From Prado023 sp032123675 (GTDB lineage Bacteria > Actinomycetota > Actinomycetes > S36-B12 > CAIYMF01): 29,998 bases of DNA. The stretch covers positions 1 to 29,998 of the forward strand of contig JAQBEX010000169.1 in NCBI GenBank assembly GCA_032123675.1. Direction: 5' to 3'. Numbering within the stretch: the stretch's first letter is position 1; each line of letters starts with the position of its first letter. Shown in pieces: positions 1 through 5,665 of the stretch. The position numbers and the translations under genes are program-made. The notes below the pieces were generated by a model. The model searched no databases. It worked only from the letters and a program-made list of their open reading frames with translations, and had not been told where the DNA came from.

Positions 1-243
1 CGCCATGCAGACCCCGACCCGTCCGGTCGCGTACGCGTAGCCCGCTGCTGCATGCCCTGCGCCCTGCTCGTGGCGGACGAGGATGTGCCGGACCTGGGTG
101 GAGTCCATCAGCGGGTCGTATGCGGGCAGGATCGCGCCACCGGGGATGCCGAATACCGTGTCGACACCAGCGGCCTCCAGCGAGCGCACGAGGCTGCTGG
201 CCCCGCTGATCGTTTCGGTCGGTGCTGTCTGTGCCGTCGACAT
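1..243 (-). CDS. ilvB: Acetolactate synthase large subunit, N-terminal part (partial)
   Basis: This is the first 81 codons of the catalytic subunit of acetolactate (acetohydroxyacid) synthase. The enzyme is ThDP-dependent and catalyses the first common step of valine, leucine and isoleucine synthesis; the gene runs off the left edge. The protein starts MSTAQTAPTE. It then shows the family's opening segment with GVDTVFGIPGGAILPAYD, followed by HEQGAGHAAAGYAYATG, which holds the Glu that activates the ThDP cofactor. The ATG is supported by a Shine-Dalgarno AAGGGAG (plus coordinates 250-256) with 6 nt spacing. An attenuator-type leader lies immediately upstream (307-413), which fits an ilvBN(C) operon. 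Other ThDP enzymes such as oxalyl-CoA decarboxylase share this fold, but the BCAA leader makes ilvB by far the best call. Confidence 0.93.
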   Translation of the reverse strand, partial: MSTAQTAPTETISGASSLVRSLEAAGVDTVFGIPGGAILPAYDPLMDSTQVRHILVRHEQGAGHAAAGYAYATGRVGVCMA

Positions 244-306
244 CGTCGACTCCCTTGCTCTCGGTTCGGGTCTTCGGTGCTGATCCTGCCAGTGCTGTGC
301 GTGTGC

Positions 307-335
307 AAATGAAAGACCCCGCGCCCTTGCGGGTC
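307..335 (-). terminator. ilvB attenuator (intrinsic terminator in the leader)
   Basis: Read on the minus strand, GACCCGC (335-329) pairs with GCGGGGTC (322-315) around an AAGGGC loop. A U-rich run TTTCATTT (314-307) follows. This is an intrinsic terminator 64 nt before the ilvB start codon, downstream of a BCAA-rich leader peptide. The arrangement is that of a transcription attenuator. The stem has one bulged G and was judged by eye, not folded. Confidence 0.75.
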
Positions 336-354
336 ACGAGGTCACGTCGGAGTA

Positions 355-378
355 GGGAACAGTCAGGCTGGGGTTCCC
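355..378 (-). promoter_or_regulatory. Candidate alternative hairpin in the ilv leader
   Basis: On the minus strand GGGAAC (378-373) can pair with GTTCCC (360-355) around a 12-nt loop that contains the leader-peptide stop codon. The same GGGAAC also lies in a shorter hairpin, GGGGT-GGGA-ACCCC. Two mutually exclusive pairings next to the stop codon are what a ribosome-position switch needs. Which one acts as pause or antiterminator cannot be settled by eye. Confidence 0.4.
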
Positions 379-413
379 ACCCCGGCGTGTGTCGCTACTA
401 CGAGAATTCGCAC
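363..413 (-). CDS. ilv operon leader peptide (16 aa)
   Basis: GTG-initiated ORF of 16 codons plus TGA encoding MRILVVATHAGVGTPA. It carries consecutive Ile-Leu-Val-Val codons (ATT CTC GTA GTA) near the start and one more Val later. The codons are precisely those of the amino acids made by the downstream enzyme, and the ORF stops 28 nt before the attenuator stem. Ribosome stalling at these codons when BCAA-tRNAs are scarce would be expected to prevent the terminator from forming. Actinobacterial ilvB genes are known to use this kind of leader. There is no convincing Shine-Dalgarno, but a possible -10 (CACTAT, 425-420) would place the transcript start at the GTG, so translation may be leaderless. 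The peptide itself is not expected to have a function. Confidence 0.72.
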   Translation of the reverse strand: MRILVVATHAGVGTPA

Positions 414-419
414 GGGCTC

Positions 420-449
420 ATAGTGCCCACGGACTCGCAGCCAGCGCAA
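420..449 (-). promoter_or_regulatory. Candidate ilv leader promoter
   Basis: On the minus strand TTGCGC (449-444) and CACTAT (425-420) are separated by 18 nt. The last base of the -10 is followed by six bases (GAGCCC) and then the GTG of the leader peptide. The -10 match is weak (A at position 2 and T at position 6 are kept), so this is a suggestion based mainly on spacing. Confidence 0.3.
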
Positions 450-461
450 CCCCGTGGCCCA

Positions 462-492
462 GATGTCCACGATGCGAGACAGTGATGTCCAC
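462..492 (-). repeat. Two 9-bp direct repeats, 22 bp apart
   Basis: GTGGACATC (minus strand) occurs at 484-492 and again at 462-470. The start-to-start distance is 22 bp, about two helical turns, and the pair lies just upstream of the candidate ilv promoter. This suits tandem binding of one regulator, but the sequence does not identify which. Confidence 0.35.
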
Positions 493-547
493 CTGCTGCT
501 GGGACTCTGAGCGGCGGCCATCCCGAGATGGCCAGCGAGCGCTCGCC

Positions 548-712
548 CGCACACGAAGCCGCCCCTATGGCTGGGGTGTTGCCAGGACCCGGTGGGCGCT
601 GCACACGGAACCGCCCTTCCGGCTGTGAATCCGTGGCCCATCCGGGCGGTTCCGTGTGCGCGACCCCGTTCACCCTCTGACCACCCCAGTCAGAAGGGCG
701 AAAGCGTGTGCG
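548..712. repeat. Nested inverted repeat in the ilvD-ilvB gap
   Basis: The inner arms, 601-616 and 644-659, are a perfect 16-bp inverted repeat (GCACACGGAACCGCCC and its complement) around a 27-nt loop. The outer arms are imperfect: CGCACACG at 548-555 matches CGTGTGCG at 705-712, and CTGGGGTG at 571-578 matches CACCCCAG at 682-689. All four arms share a CACACG..(A/G)CCGCCC theme. A direct repeat GCGTGCGC(C)TGGCCATGGG follows at 710-728 and 734-751. The 414-792 gap otherwise holds only the leader promoter region and no convincing gene. The element could terminate ilvD transcription, or it may be a dispersed palindromic repeat; it lacks a T-tract. Confidence 0.6.
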
Positions 713-792
713 TGCGCCTGGCCATGGGTCAACGCGTGCGCTGGCCATGGGCAGCCCCTGCCGCGCGTGGGCGGGCGGCGGGGCGGTGCTCG

Positions 793-2475
793 TCAGTCGC
801 AGACGGCGCCCCTCGACGCCGAGCCGACCAGCTTGGCGTACTTGGCCAGCACGCCTCGCCGGTAGCGTGGGGGCAGCGGGACCCAGCTCGCCCGGCGGGA
901 GGCCAACTCGGCATCGTCCACGAGCAGGTCGAGGGTGCGGTTCGGGATGTCGATCCGCACCCGATCACCATCGGCGACCAGGGCGATCGGCCCACCGTCC
1001 ACGGCCTCGGGGGCCACGTGGCCCACACACAGCCCCGTCGTGCCTCCGGAGAAGCGCCCGTCAGTGATGAGAAGCACGTCCTTGCCCAAGCCGGCGCCCT
1101 TGATGGCAGCGGTTATCATCAGCATCTCGCGCATGCCCGGACCACCCTTGGGCCCCTCGTAGCGGATGATGACGACGTCACCGGCCTGGATGGTGCCGTC
1201 CTCCAGGGCGTCCATGGCAGCACGCTCGCGCTCGAAGACCCGCGCTGGACCCTCGAACACGTCGACCGGGATGCCAGCGTTCTTCACGACCGCGCCCTCG
1301 GTCGGCAGGGAGCCGCCGAGGATCGTGATCCCGCCAGCGCCGGCCATCGGGTCGCTCAGTGCCCGCAGGATCGTCCCATCCGGATCAGGCGGGTTCACCG
1401 CAGCAAGGTTCTCGGCCACCGTCCGACCCGTCACGGTCAGGCAGTCGCCGTGCAGCAGACCAGCGTCGAGCAGGGCCCGCATGATGACCGGCACTCCCCC
1501 GACCCGGTCCATGTCACTCATCACGTAGCGGCCGAACGGCTTGAGGTCCCCGAGCAGCGGAACCCTGGCACCGATGCGCTGGAAGTCCTCCATCTCCAGG
1601 TCGACATCTGCCTCGTGAGCGATCGCGAGCAGGTGCAGGACGGCGTTCGTGGAGCCGCCGAGCGCCATCACCACGGCGATCGCGTTCTCAAGAGACTTCT
1701 TCGTGATGATGTCGCGGGTGGTGATCCCCTGGCGGAGCAGTTCGACAACGGCCTCCCCGGAGCGTCGCGAGAACCCGTCGCGGCGCCGGTCCACAGCCGG
1801 CGGTGCGGCCGACCCGGGCAGGCTCATGCCCATCGCCTCGGCCGCCGACGCCATCGTGTTGGCCGTGTACATGCCACCACACGCACCCTCACCGGGGCAG
1901 ATCGCGCGCTCGATCTCGTCAACCTCGGCGCGGCTGATCAGGCCACGCGCGCACGCACCAACGGCCTCGAAGGCGTCGATGATCGTGACGTCGCGGTCGC
2001 CCACACGGCCGGGCAGAATCGATCCGGCGTAGACGAACACCGAGGCCACGTCGATCCGTGCGGCGGCCATGAGCATCCCGGGCAGGCTCTTGTCGCAGCC
2101 AGCGAAGGTGACCATGCCGTCCAGCCGCTCAGCCTGCATGACCGCCTCGACCGAGTCGGCAATGACCTCGCGGCTCACCAGCGAGAAGTGCATGCCCTCA
2201 TGGCCCATCGAGATCCCGTCGGAGACCGAGATCGTTCCGAACTGGAGCGGGAATCCACCCCCCTGGTGCACGCCCTCCTTCGCCGAGCGGGCCAGCCGCT
2301 CCAGCGACAGGTTGCAGGGAGTGATCTCATTCCAGCTGGAGGCAATGCCGATCTGCGGCTTCGGGAAGTCCTCGTCGGACATCCCCACCGCGCGCAGCAT
2401 CCCGCGGGCGGCGGCGCGCTCGAGTCCGTCGGTCACCTCACGGCTGCGGGGCTTGATATCGGGGGTCTGGGTCAT
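793..2475 (-). CDS. ilvD: Dihydroxy-acid dehydratase
   Basis: IlvD (560 aa, normal length) dehydrates 2,3-dihydroxy-isovalerate and -methylvalerate to the 2-oxoacids that precede valine, leucine and isoleucine; it is cytosolic and Fe-S dependent. The three cluster cysteines are visible: C54 in ITPCNLS, C127 in FAGCDKS and C199 in CPGEGACGGMYTANTM. Further signatures are GGSTNAVLHL in the middle and TDGRFSGGT near the C-terminus. The ATG at 2475 starts MTQTPDIKPRSREVTDGL, matching family N-termini. It lies upstream of ilvB on the same strand. The ilvB leader and a structured repeat intervene, so ilvB probably has its own promoter. Phosphogluconate dehydratase (Edd) is related, but the short length and the context favour IlvD. 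Confidence 0.96.
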   Translation of the reverse strand: MTQTPDIKPRSREVTDGLERAAARGMLRAVGMSDEDFPKPQIGIASSWNEITPCNLSLERLARSAKEGVHQGGGFPLQFGTISVSDGISMGHEGMHFSLVSREVIADSVEAVMQAERLDGMVTFAGCDKSLPGMLMAAARIDVASVFVYAGSILPGRVGDRDVTIIDAFEAVGACARGLISRAEVDEIERAICPGEGACGGMYTANTMASAAEAMGMSLPGSAAPPAVDRRRDGFSRRSGEAVVELLRQGITTRDIITKKSLENAIAVVMALGGSTNAVLHLLAIAHEADVDLEMEDFQRIGARVPLLGDLKPFGRYVMSDMDRVGGVPVIMRALLDAGLLHGDCLTVTGRTVAENLAAVNPPDPDGTILRALSDPMAGAGGITILGGSLPTEGAVVKNAGIPVDVFEGPARVFERERAAMDALEDGTIQAGDVVIIRYEGPKGGPGMREMLMITAAIKGAGLGKDVLLITDGRFSGGTTGLCVGHVAPEAVDGGPIALVADGDRVRIDIPNRTLDLLVDDAELASRRASWVPLPPRYRRGVLAKYAKLVGSASRGAVCD

Positions 2476-2504
2476 GGCGCCAGCGTAGCCGCGCTGCGGG
2501 CAGA

Positions 2505-2717
2505 TCAGAGTTCGCCGGGTCCCTGGTTCGCGGCGCGCAACCCGGTCAGCGTCCGCCGCGACGCAGGTGCGAAGACCTCTGCCTCCAGGTCCGCGGCACA
2601 GCGATCACAGTGCCACCCGCACCAAGCTGGCGGGCGCAGTCGCCGTGCGCGGCGGGCAGGAGGATGCTCAGAGCGCTGCGCCCGCGTCGCCCGCGTCGCC
2701 CGCGTCGCCCGCGTCAC
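2505..2717 (-). CDS. Candidate small Cys-rich protein (70 aa)
   Basis: I do not recognise this ORF. It starts with GTG overlapping the stop of the preceding S51-like gene as GTGA, a common coupling arrangement. It begins with a Thr-Arg-Ala tandem repeat made by a 9-bp DNA repeat, continues with a basic stretch, then WCGWHCDRCAADLEAEVF, and ends NQGPGEL 29 nt before ilvD. Cys-x3-Cys-x2-Cys plus His could bind a metal, although a full zinc ribbon would need a second pair. GC at third positions is high in the second half, as expected for a real gene here. The repetitive start and lack of a known homologue make it uncertain; it may be only a remnant. Confidence 0.3.
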   Translation of the reverse strand: MTRATRATRATRAQRSEHPPARRARRLRPPAWCGWHCDRCAADLEAEVFAPASRRTLTGLRAANQGPGEL

Positions 2718-2738
2718 AGCGCTGCGCCCGCGTCGCCC
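2672..2738. repeat. 9-bp tandem repeat within a 46-bp duplication
   Basis: Three perfect copies of GCGTCGCCC (2684-2710) plus a partial copy are bounded by two identical 21-bp segments starting at AGCGCTGCGC (2672-2692 and 2718-2738), 46 bp apart. The array spans the stop codon of the S51-like gene and sets its Gly/Asp/Ala-rich tail. It looks like slippage or tandem duplication. Confidence 0.7.
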
Positions 2739-3466
2739 CCGTCGCCCGCGCCACCCGGAGTGATCACCGTCGACCCGGCCTGGTGCTCGACACGAGCACC
2801 GTGGCCCAACGACCACACGGACTGGCGACCCTGCACCTCCCACACCACGGGACCGCCGACCAGCGCCGTATCCTCGTCGATGCCAAGCACGGTGACACCC
2901 TCGGGCGCGTGCAACAGGACTCGCGTGAGCAGGTCCGGCGCCCAGCCGAGCATCTTGTCGAAGTGCGGGATAACACGCAGGTGCGGCAACAGCCCCAGGC
3001 CGGGGTCAGCGGGCCTGTGCAGCGCCCGGACCTGAGGCACCCAGCTGGTCATGGCCATGGCCCCGGCGCTGCAGCCGGCGAGGGCGGCTCCGGCGCGCCA
3101 GGCGGCGAGCACCTCCGCCCAGACCACGGAGTCGCGCAACGTCTGGGCCAGGAACGCCGGGCTCCCGCCGGACATGTAGACCAGCCCCGCGCCCCGTACC
3201 TGAGCGGCGATCACGTGGTCCTCAGCGCCGGCTCGGTCCGCGATGGCCAGCGGCACCACGTCGACGCCCAAGCGGTCCGCCTGCTCGGCACCCAGGCGGG
3301 TCCATTTGGCCAGGACAGCCGGGCCCTCCGGTGCGGCAGCCGTCGGGATCTGGACGTACTTGGGTGCGCGTCCGGCCAGCAGCCCACGCTCGATGTCGAG
3401 CATGACCGGCAGGTACTCGCCAGACCCCACCAGGGCGATCGGTCCCGGTGTCAGGTCCACTGCCAC
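2714..3466 (-). CDS. Peptidase S51 / cyanophycinase-like protein
   Basis: Predicted 250-aa cytosolic protein of the peptidase S51 family (dipeptidase E, cyanophycinase and relatives), which have a class I glutamine-amidotransferase-like fold with a nucleophilic serine. Visible features are an N-terminal strand with GSGEYLP (residues 14-20), MSGGSPAFL near 98-106, the nucleophile elbow GCSAGAMAM with S133, and a His in VIPHFDKM (H168). A GIDEDTALV strand follows. The substrate is unknown; family members cleave Asp-X dipeptides or cyanophycin, and no cyanophycin synthetase is visible here. The GTG start overlaps the upstream S51-like gene by 16 nt, so the two are probably co-translated. The C-terminal Gly/Asp/Ala tail is built from a local DNA repeat. 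Confidence 0.8.
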   Translation of the reverse strand: MAVDLTPGPIALVGSGEYLPVMLDIERGLLAGRAPKYVQIPTAAAPEGPAVLAKWTRLGAEQADRLGVDVVPLAIADRAGAEDHVIAAQVRGAGLVYMSGGSPAFLAQTLRDSVVWAEVLAAWRAGAALAGCSAGAMAMTSWVPQVRALHRPADPGLGLLPHLRVIPHFDKMLGWAPDLLTRVLLHAPEGVTVLGIDEDTALVGGPVVWEVQGRQSVWSLGHGARVEHQAGSTVITPGGAGDGGDAGAAL

Positions 3467-4674
3467 GTCGACCCCTCGCGGCTGTCGCGCACCTCCACAC
3501 CGATCCCGGCAAGTACGTCGCGCAGGCGATCGCTCGCCCCCCAGTCGCCAGCCGCACGGCTGTCAGCGCGCAGGTCCACCAGCGCTTGGACAGCCTGGCC
3601 CGCTAGCTCGCGGTCATGCTCGGCGGAGGCTGCGTCCGCGCGTTGGGCCAGTTCCACCACCGCCGCCCGCTCCCCCGCGGCCGAGTCCGGCAGGGCCGCA
3701 AGCACAGCGCCGGCGAGGTCAGGCGTGCTGGCCTCGGAATCCGATGCCGCCACTGGGCTGATCCCGGCAGCCGCATCCGCGCCTGCCGGGGAGCCCACGA
3801 GTGCTCCTCCCACGGTGGCGCCTGGGCTCCCAGTGACGTCCGGGCTGCCGTCCTCCCGTCCCACAGCGGTAGCGGCGCCCAGTCCAGCGATCCGGGCCTC
3901 GAGCTCAGCGATGGTCAGTCGGGACCCGTTGGGCACCACGTCCTCCACGCCGCGGAAGCGAAGGGTCACAGCGCTGCGGCCGGCCACCCACGCGGTCCCG
4001 GCGTCCAGGTCCAGGACGAGAGCGGTGTGCTCATCGACCCCCAGGATGAATGCCTCACCCAGATCAGCCTCGATCTGGCCGAGCCGACGCCCGCCCACGT
4101 AGCAGAAGCGGGTGTCGTGGGTGCCACCCTCGCGGTTGTCGTAGTGCGGGATGACCGCGCACCGCCAGCCGAGCGTGCGGTCCATCAGACCGAGCCCTGG
4201 CTCCCAGCGCGGGTCCTCGCCCACCTTGTAGATCTCGTAGACGGGCAACGACCAGTCGCCCAGGGTGACCACCGCAGCCGAGGCGAACACCAGCGCGCCG
4301 GCGCGACCCTCAGCGATCACACCCGCCAGGGCATCTGGGACGGCCGTGCCCGACCAGCACCGGCGCGCATAGCTCGGTGACCCCGGTCCGGCGAAGACCC
4401 AGTCGGCGGCCCGGATGTCAGCCAGCGCGGTCTCGACAGTCAGCGCGTCAGCACCCGCGGGCAGCCGCACCCGCCGAAGTGGATGGCCCAGCGACTCCGT
4501 GAAGTACTGGTTGATCTTCTCGACGAGCTCGTCGGCGTTCTCCTGGAACGCGAAGGGGCTGTCCATGAGCCATGCGGCCGTCGGATCGGGCAAGCTGGCG
4601 AACACCTCCCTGTGCACGCCGAGCATGCCGGTGGTGGTCTCTCCCGAACCCATGATGACCAGGTGACGTGTCAC
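3451..4674 (-). CDS. S51/GATase1-like protein fused to a CysRS-tail-like domain
   Basis: Predicted 407-aa protein. Residues 1-245 resemble the peptidase S51/type 1 glutamine-amidotransferase-like fold: LVIMGSGETTTG at the N-terminus, FAGPGSPSY near 94-102, a serine at the usual elbow position in VFASAAVVTLG (S132), IPHYDNREGG (H177) and ILGVDEHTALV. A low-complexity Ala/Gly/Ser/Pro linker covers about 265-330. Residues 340-407 form a helical domain ending LRADSRAAGDWGASDRLRD and then GIGVEVRDSREGSTWQW. This closely resembles the C-terminal anticodon-recognition tail of cysteinyl-tRNA synthetase, without the catalytic part. I chose GTG at 4674 (MTRHLVIMGSG) because codons upstream run into an intergenic tandem repeat. 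It overlaps the second S51 gene by 16 nt. Function unknown. Confidence 0.72.
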   Translation of the reverse strand: MTRHLVIMGSGETTTGMLGVHREVFASLPDPTAAWLMDSPFAFQENADELVEKINQYFTESLGHPLRRVRLPAGADALTVETALADIRAADWVFAGPGSPSYARRCWSGTAVPDALAGVIAEGRAGALVFASAAVVTLGDWSLPVYEIYKVGEDPRWEPGLGLMDRTLGWRCAVIPHYDNREGGTHDTRFCYVGGRRLGQIEADLGEAFILGVDEHTALVLDLDAGTAWVAGRSAVTLRFRGVEDVVPNGSRLTIAELEARIAGLGAATAVGREDGSPDVTGSPGATVGGALVGSPAGADAAAGISPVAASDSEASTPDLAGAVLAALPDSAAGERAAVVELAQRADAASAEHDRELAGQAVQALVDLRADSRAAGDWGASDRLRDVLAGIGVEVRDSREGSTWQWT

Positions 4675-4705
4675 CGTCGGAACCCTAGACCGGTTCAGCC
4701 AGAGC

Positions 4706-4846
4706 CGCACGCCACCCCGCGGCACGTATGCGCACCGCACCGCGGCACGTATGCACGCCACCCCGCGGCACGTATGCACGCCACCCCGCGGGGCGTCTGC
4801 GCACCACCCCCGCGACAGATCTGCGCACACTCTCGCGACACATCCG
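4706..4846. repeat. 23-bp tandem repeat array upstream of bioY
   Basis: Six units start at 4723, 4746, 4769, 4792, 4816 and 4839 (spacing 23, 23, 23, 24, 23), with a half unit before them. Each is an 8-nt core followed by about 15 nt of CGCAC(C/G)CCACCCCGCGG type. The first three cores are CACGTATG; later ones diverge (GGCGTCTG, CAGATCTG, CACATCCG). The array fills most of the 277-bp divergent gap between the S51-like pair and bioY. It is not a CRISPR, because there are no unique spacers. Confidence 0.75.
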
Positions 4847-4910
4847 CATGGCGCCGGGTCGGGGTCGGCTCACCAGCGGCGCGCGACCCCGATAGGCTCG
4901 CCCCGTCCCA

Positions 4911-4929
4911 GCCGGCGGCAGCCGCCGGC
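4911..4929. promoter_or_regulatory. 9-bp-arm palindrome before the bioY ribosome binding site
   Basis: GCCGGCGGC-A-GCCGCCGGC is a perfect inverted repeat ending 9 nt before the AGGAGAAA Shine-Dalgarno of bioY (4939-4946). It could be an operator or a 5' UTR hairpin. It does not match the BioQ-type operator (TGAAC-N3-GTTCA) as I recall it. Confidence 0.35.
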
Positions 4930-4951
4930 CGTTCGATCAGGAGAAACGCCC

Positions 4952-5545
4952 ATGTCGCTCGCCACTCCCGCACCCGGCGTCATCGCCGATGTCTACGGTC
5001 GCTCCGCTGTCCGCAATGCCGTCCTGGTCATCGCCGGGGCCGCCTTCGTCGGGGTTGCCGCCCAGGTCGTCGTCCCGCTGCCGTTCACCCCGGTCCCCCT
5101 GACCGGCCAGACCTTCGCAGTCCTGTTGACCGCTGCCGCACTGGGCATGTGGCGCGGGATTGCGGCGATGTCACTGTACGCAGTGGCCGGCGTGGCCGGC
5201 GTGCCGTGGTTCGCCGGCGCCTCGACCGCCATCAAGGGTGGCGCTCTCGTGGTGAGCTTCGGCTACGTGCTGGGGTTCGTCGCAGCAGCGGCCCTGGTCG
5301 GCTGGCTGGCCCAGCGCGGCGCAACCCGAACCGCCCCCCGGACGGCCGGACTCATGGTGCTCGGCAACGCGGTCATCTACGCCTTCGGTGCCCTGTGGCT
5401 GGCGGCTGCCCTCAGCGTCCCCCTGACGAACGCGATCTCGCTGGGCGTCACGCCGTTCCTCATCGGCGACGCGCTCAAGGTCGCCCTGGCCGCGGGCCTC
5501 TTCCCGCTGGCCTGGCGCGCGGTAGAGAAGTTCACCGCAAAGTAG
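4952..5545 (+). CDS. bioY: Biotin transporter BioY
   Basis: 197-aa integral membrane protein, the biotin-binding S component of an ECF-type vitamin transporter. The N-terminal region has VVPLPFTPVPLTGQTFAVLL, the BioY signature. It is followed by alternating hydrophobic segments (about six) with GVAGVPWFAG and ends FPLAWRAVEKFTAK. The ATG at 4952 has a good AGGAGAAA Shine-Dalgarno 5 nt away; longer upstream reading frames run into the repeat array and are rejected. No bioM/bioN (ATPase and T component) is adjacent, so it would work alone or with a shared ECF module encoded elsewhere. It is a single-gene unit, convergent with gatB across a strong terminator. Biotin-dependent regulation is likely by analogy, but the sequence shows only palindromes, not a known operator. 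Confidence 0.95.
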   Translation: MSLATPAPGVIADVYGRSAVRNAVLVIAGAAFVGVAAQVVVPLPFTPVPLTGQTFAVLLTAAALGMWRGIAAMSLYAVAGVAGVPWFAGASTAIKGGALVVSFGYVLGFVAAAALVGWLAQRGATRTAPRTAGLMVLGNAVIYAFGALWLAAALSVPLTNAISLGVTPFLIGDALKVALAAGLFPLAWRAVEKFTAK

Positions 5546-5578
5546 CCCCCGGCACCCCCCCGCACCACCCCGCATCAC

Positions 5579-5654
5579 CCCGCAGAATCTCCGCCCCGGG
5601 CCAGAATCTCCGCCCCGGCGCGGAGATTCTGTGCGTATGCGGAGATTCTGCGGG
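5579..5654. terminator. Four-armed palindromic bidirectional terminator between bioY and gatB
   Basis: CAGAATCTCCGC occurs at 5583-5594 and 5602-5613, and its complement at 5620-5631 and 5639-5650, with 19-bp spacing inside each pair. The inner pair forms a 12-bp perfect stem with a 6-nt loop; the outer pair forms a 16-bp perfect inverted repeat (5579-5594 with 5639-5654). It lies exactly between the two convergent genes, so a bidirectional terminator is the natural reading. There is no long T-run. Confidence 0.75.
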
Positions 5655-5665
5655 ATGGAGGGGGG

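Noticed and set aside
592..2763. A 723-codon plus-strand open frame opposite ilvD
   Set aside because: It is antisense to a clear ilvD and has low-complexity Arg/His/Gly composition; long mirror frames are usual at this GC content.
4675..4830. N-terminal extension of the S51/CysRS-tail protein
   Set aside because: The extra 52 codons translate the 23-bp repeat array (Cys/Arg/Gly-rich) and precede the natural start MTRHLVIMGSG.
4706..4846. CRISPR array
   Set aside because: Units are contiguous with no unique spacers, the unit is only 23 bp, and no cas gene is nearby.
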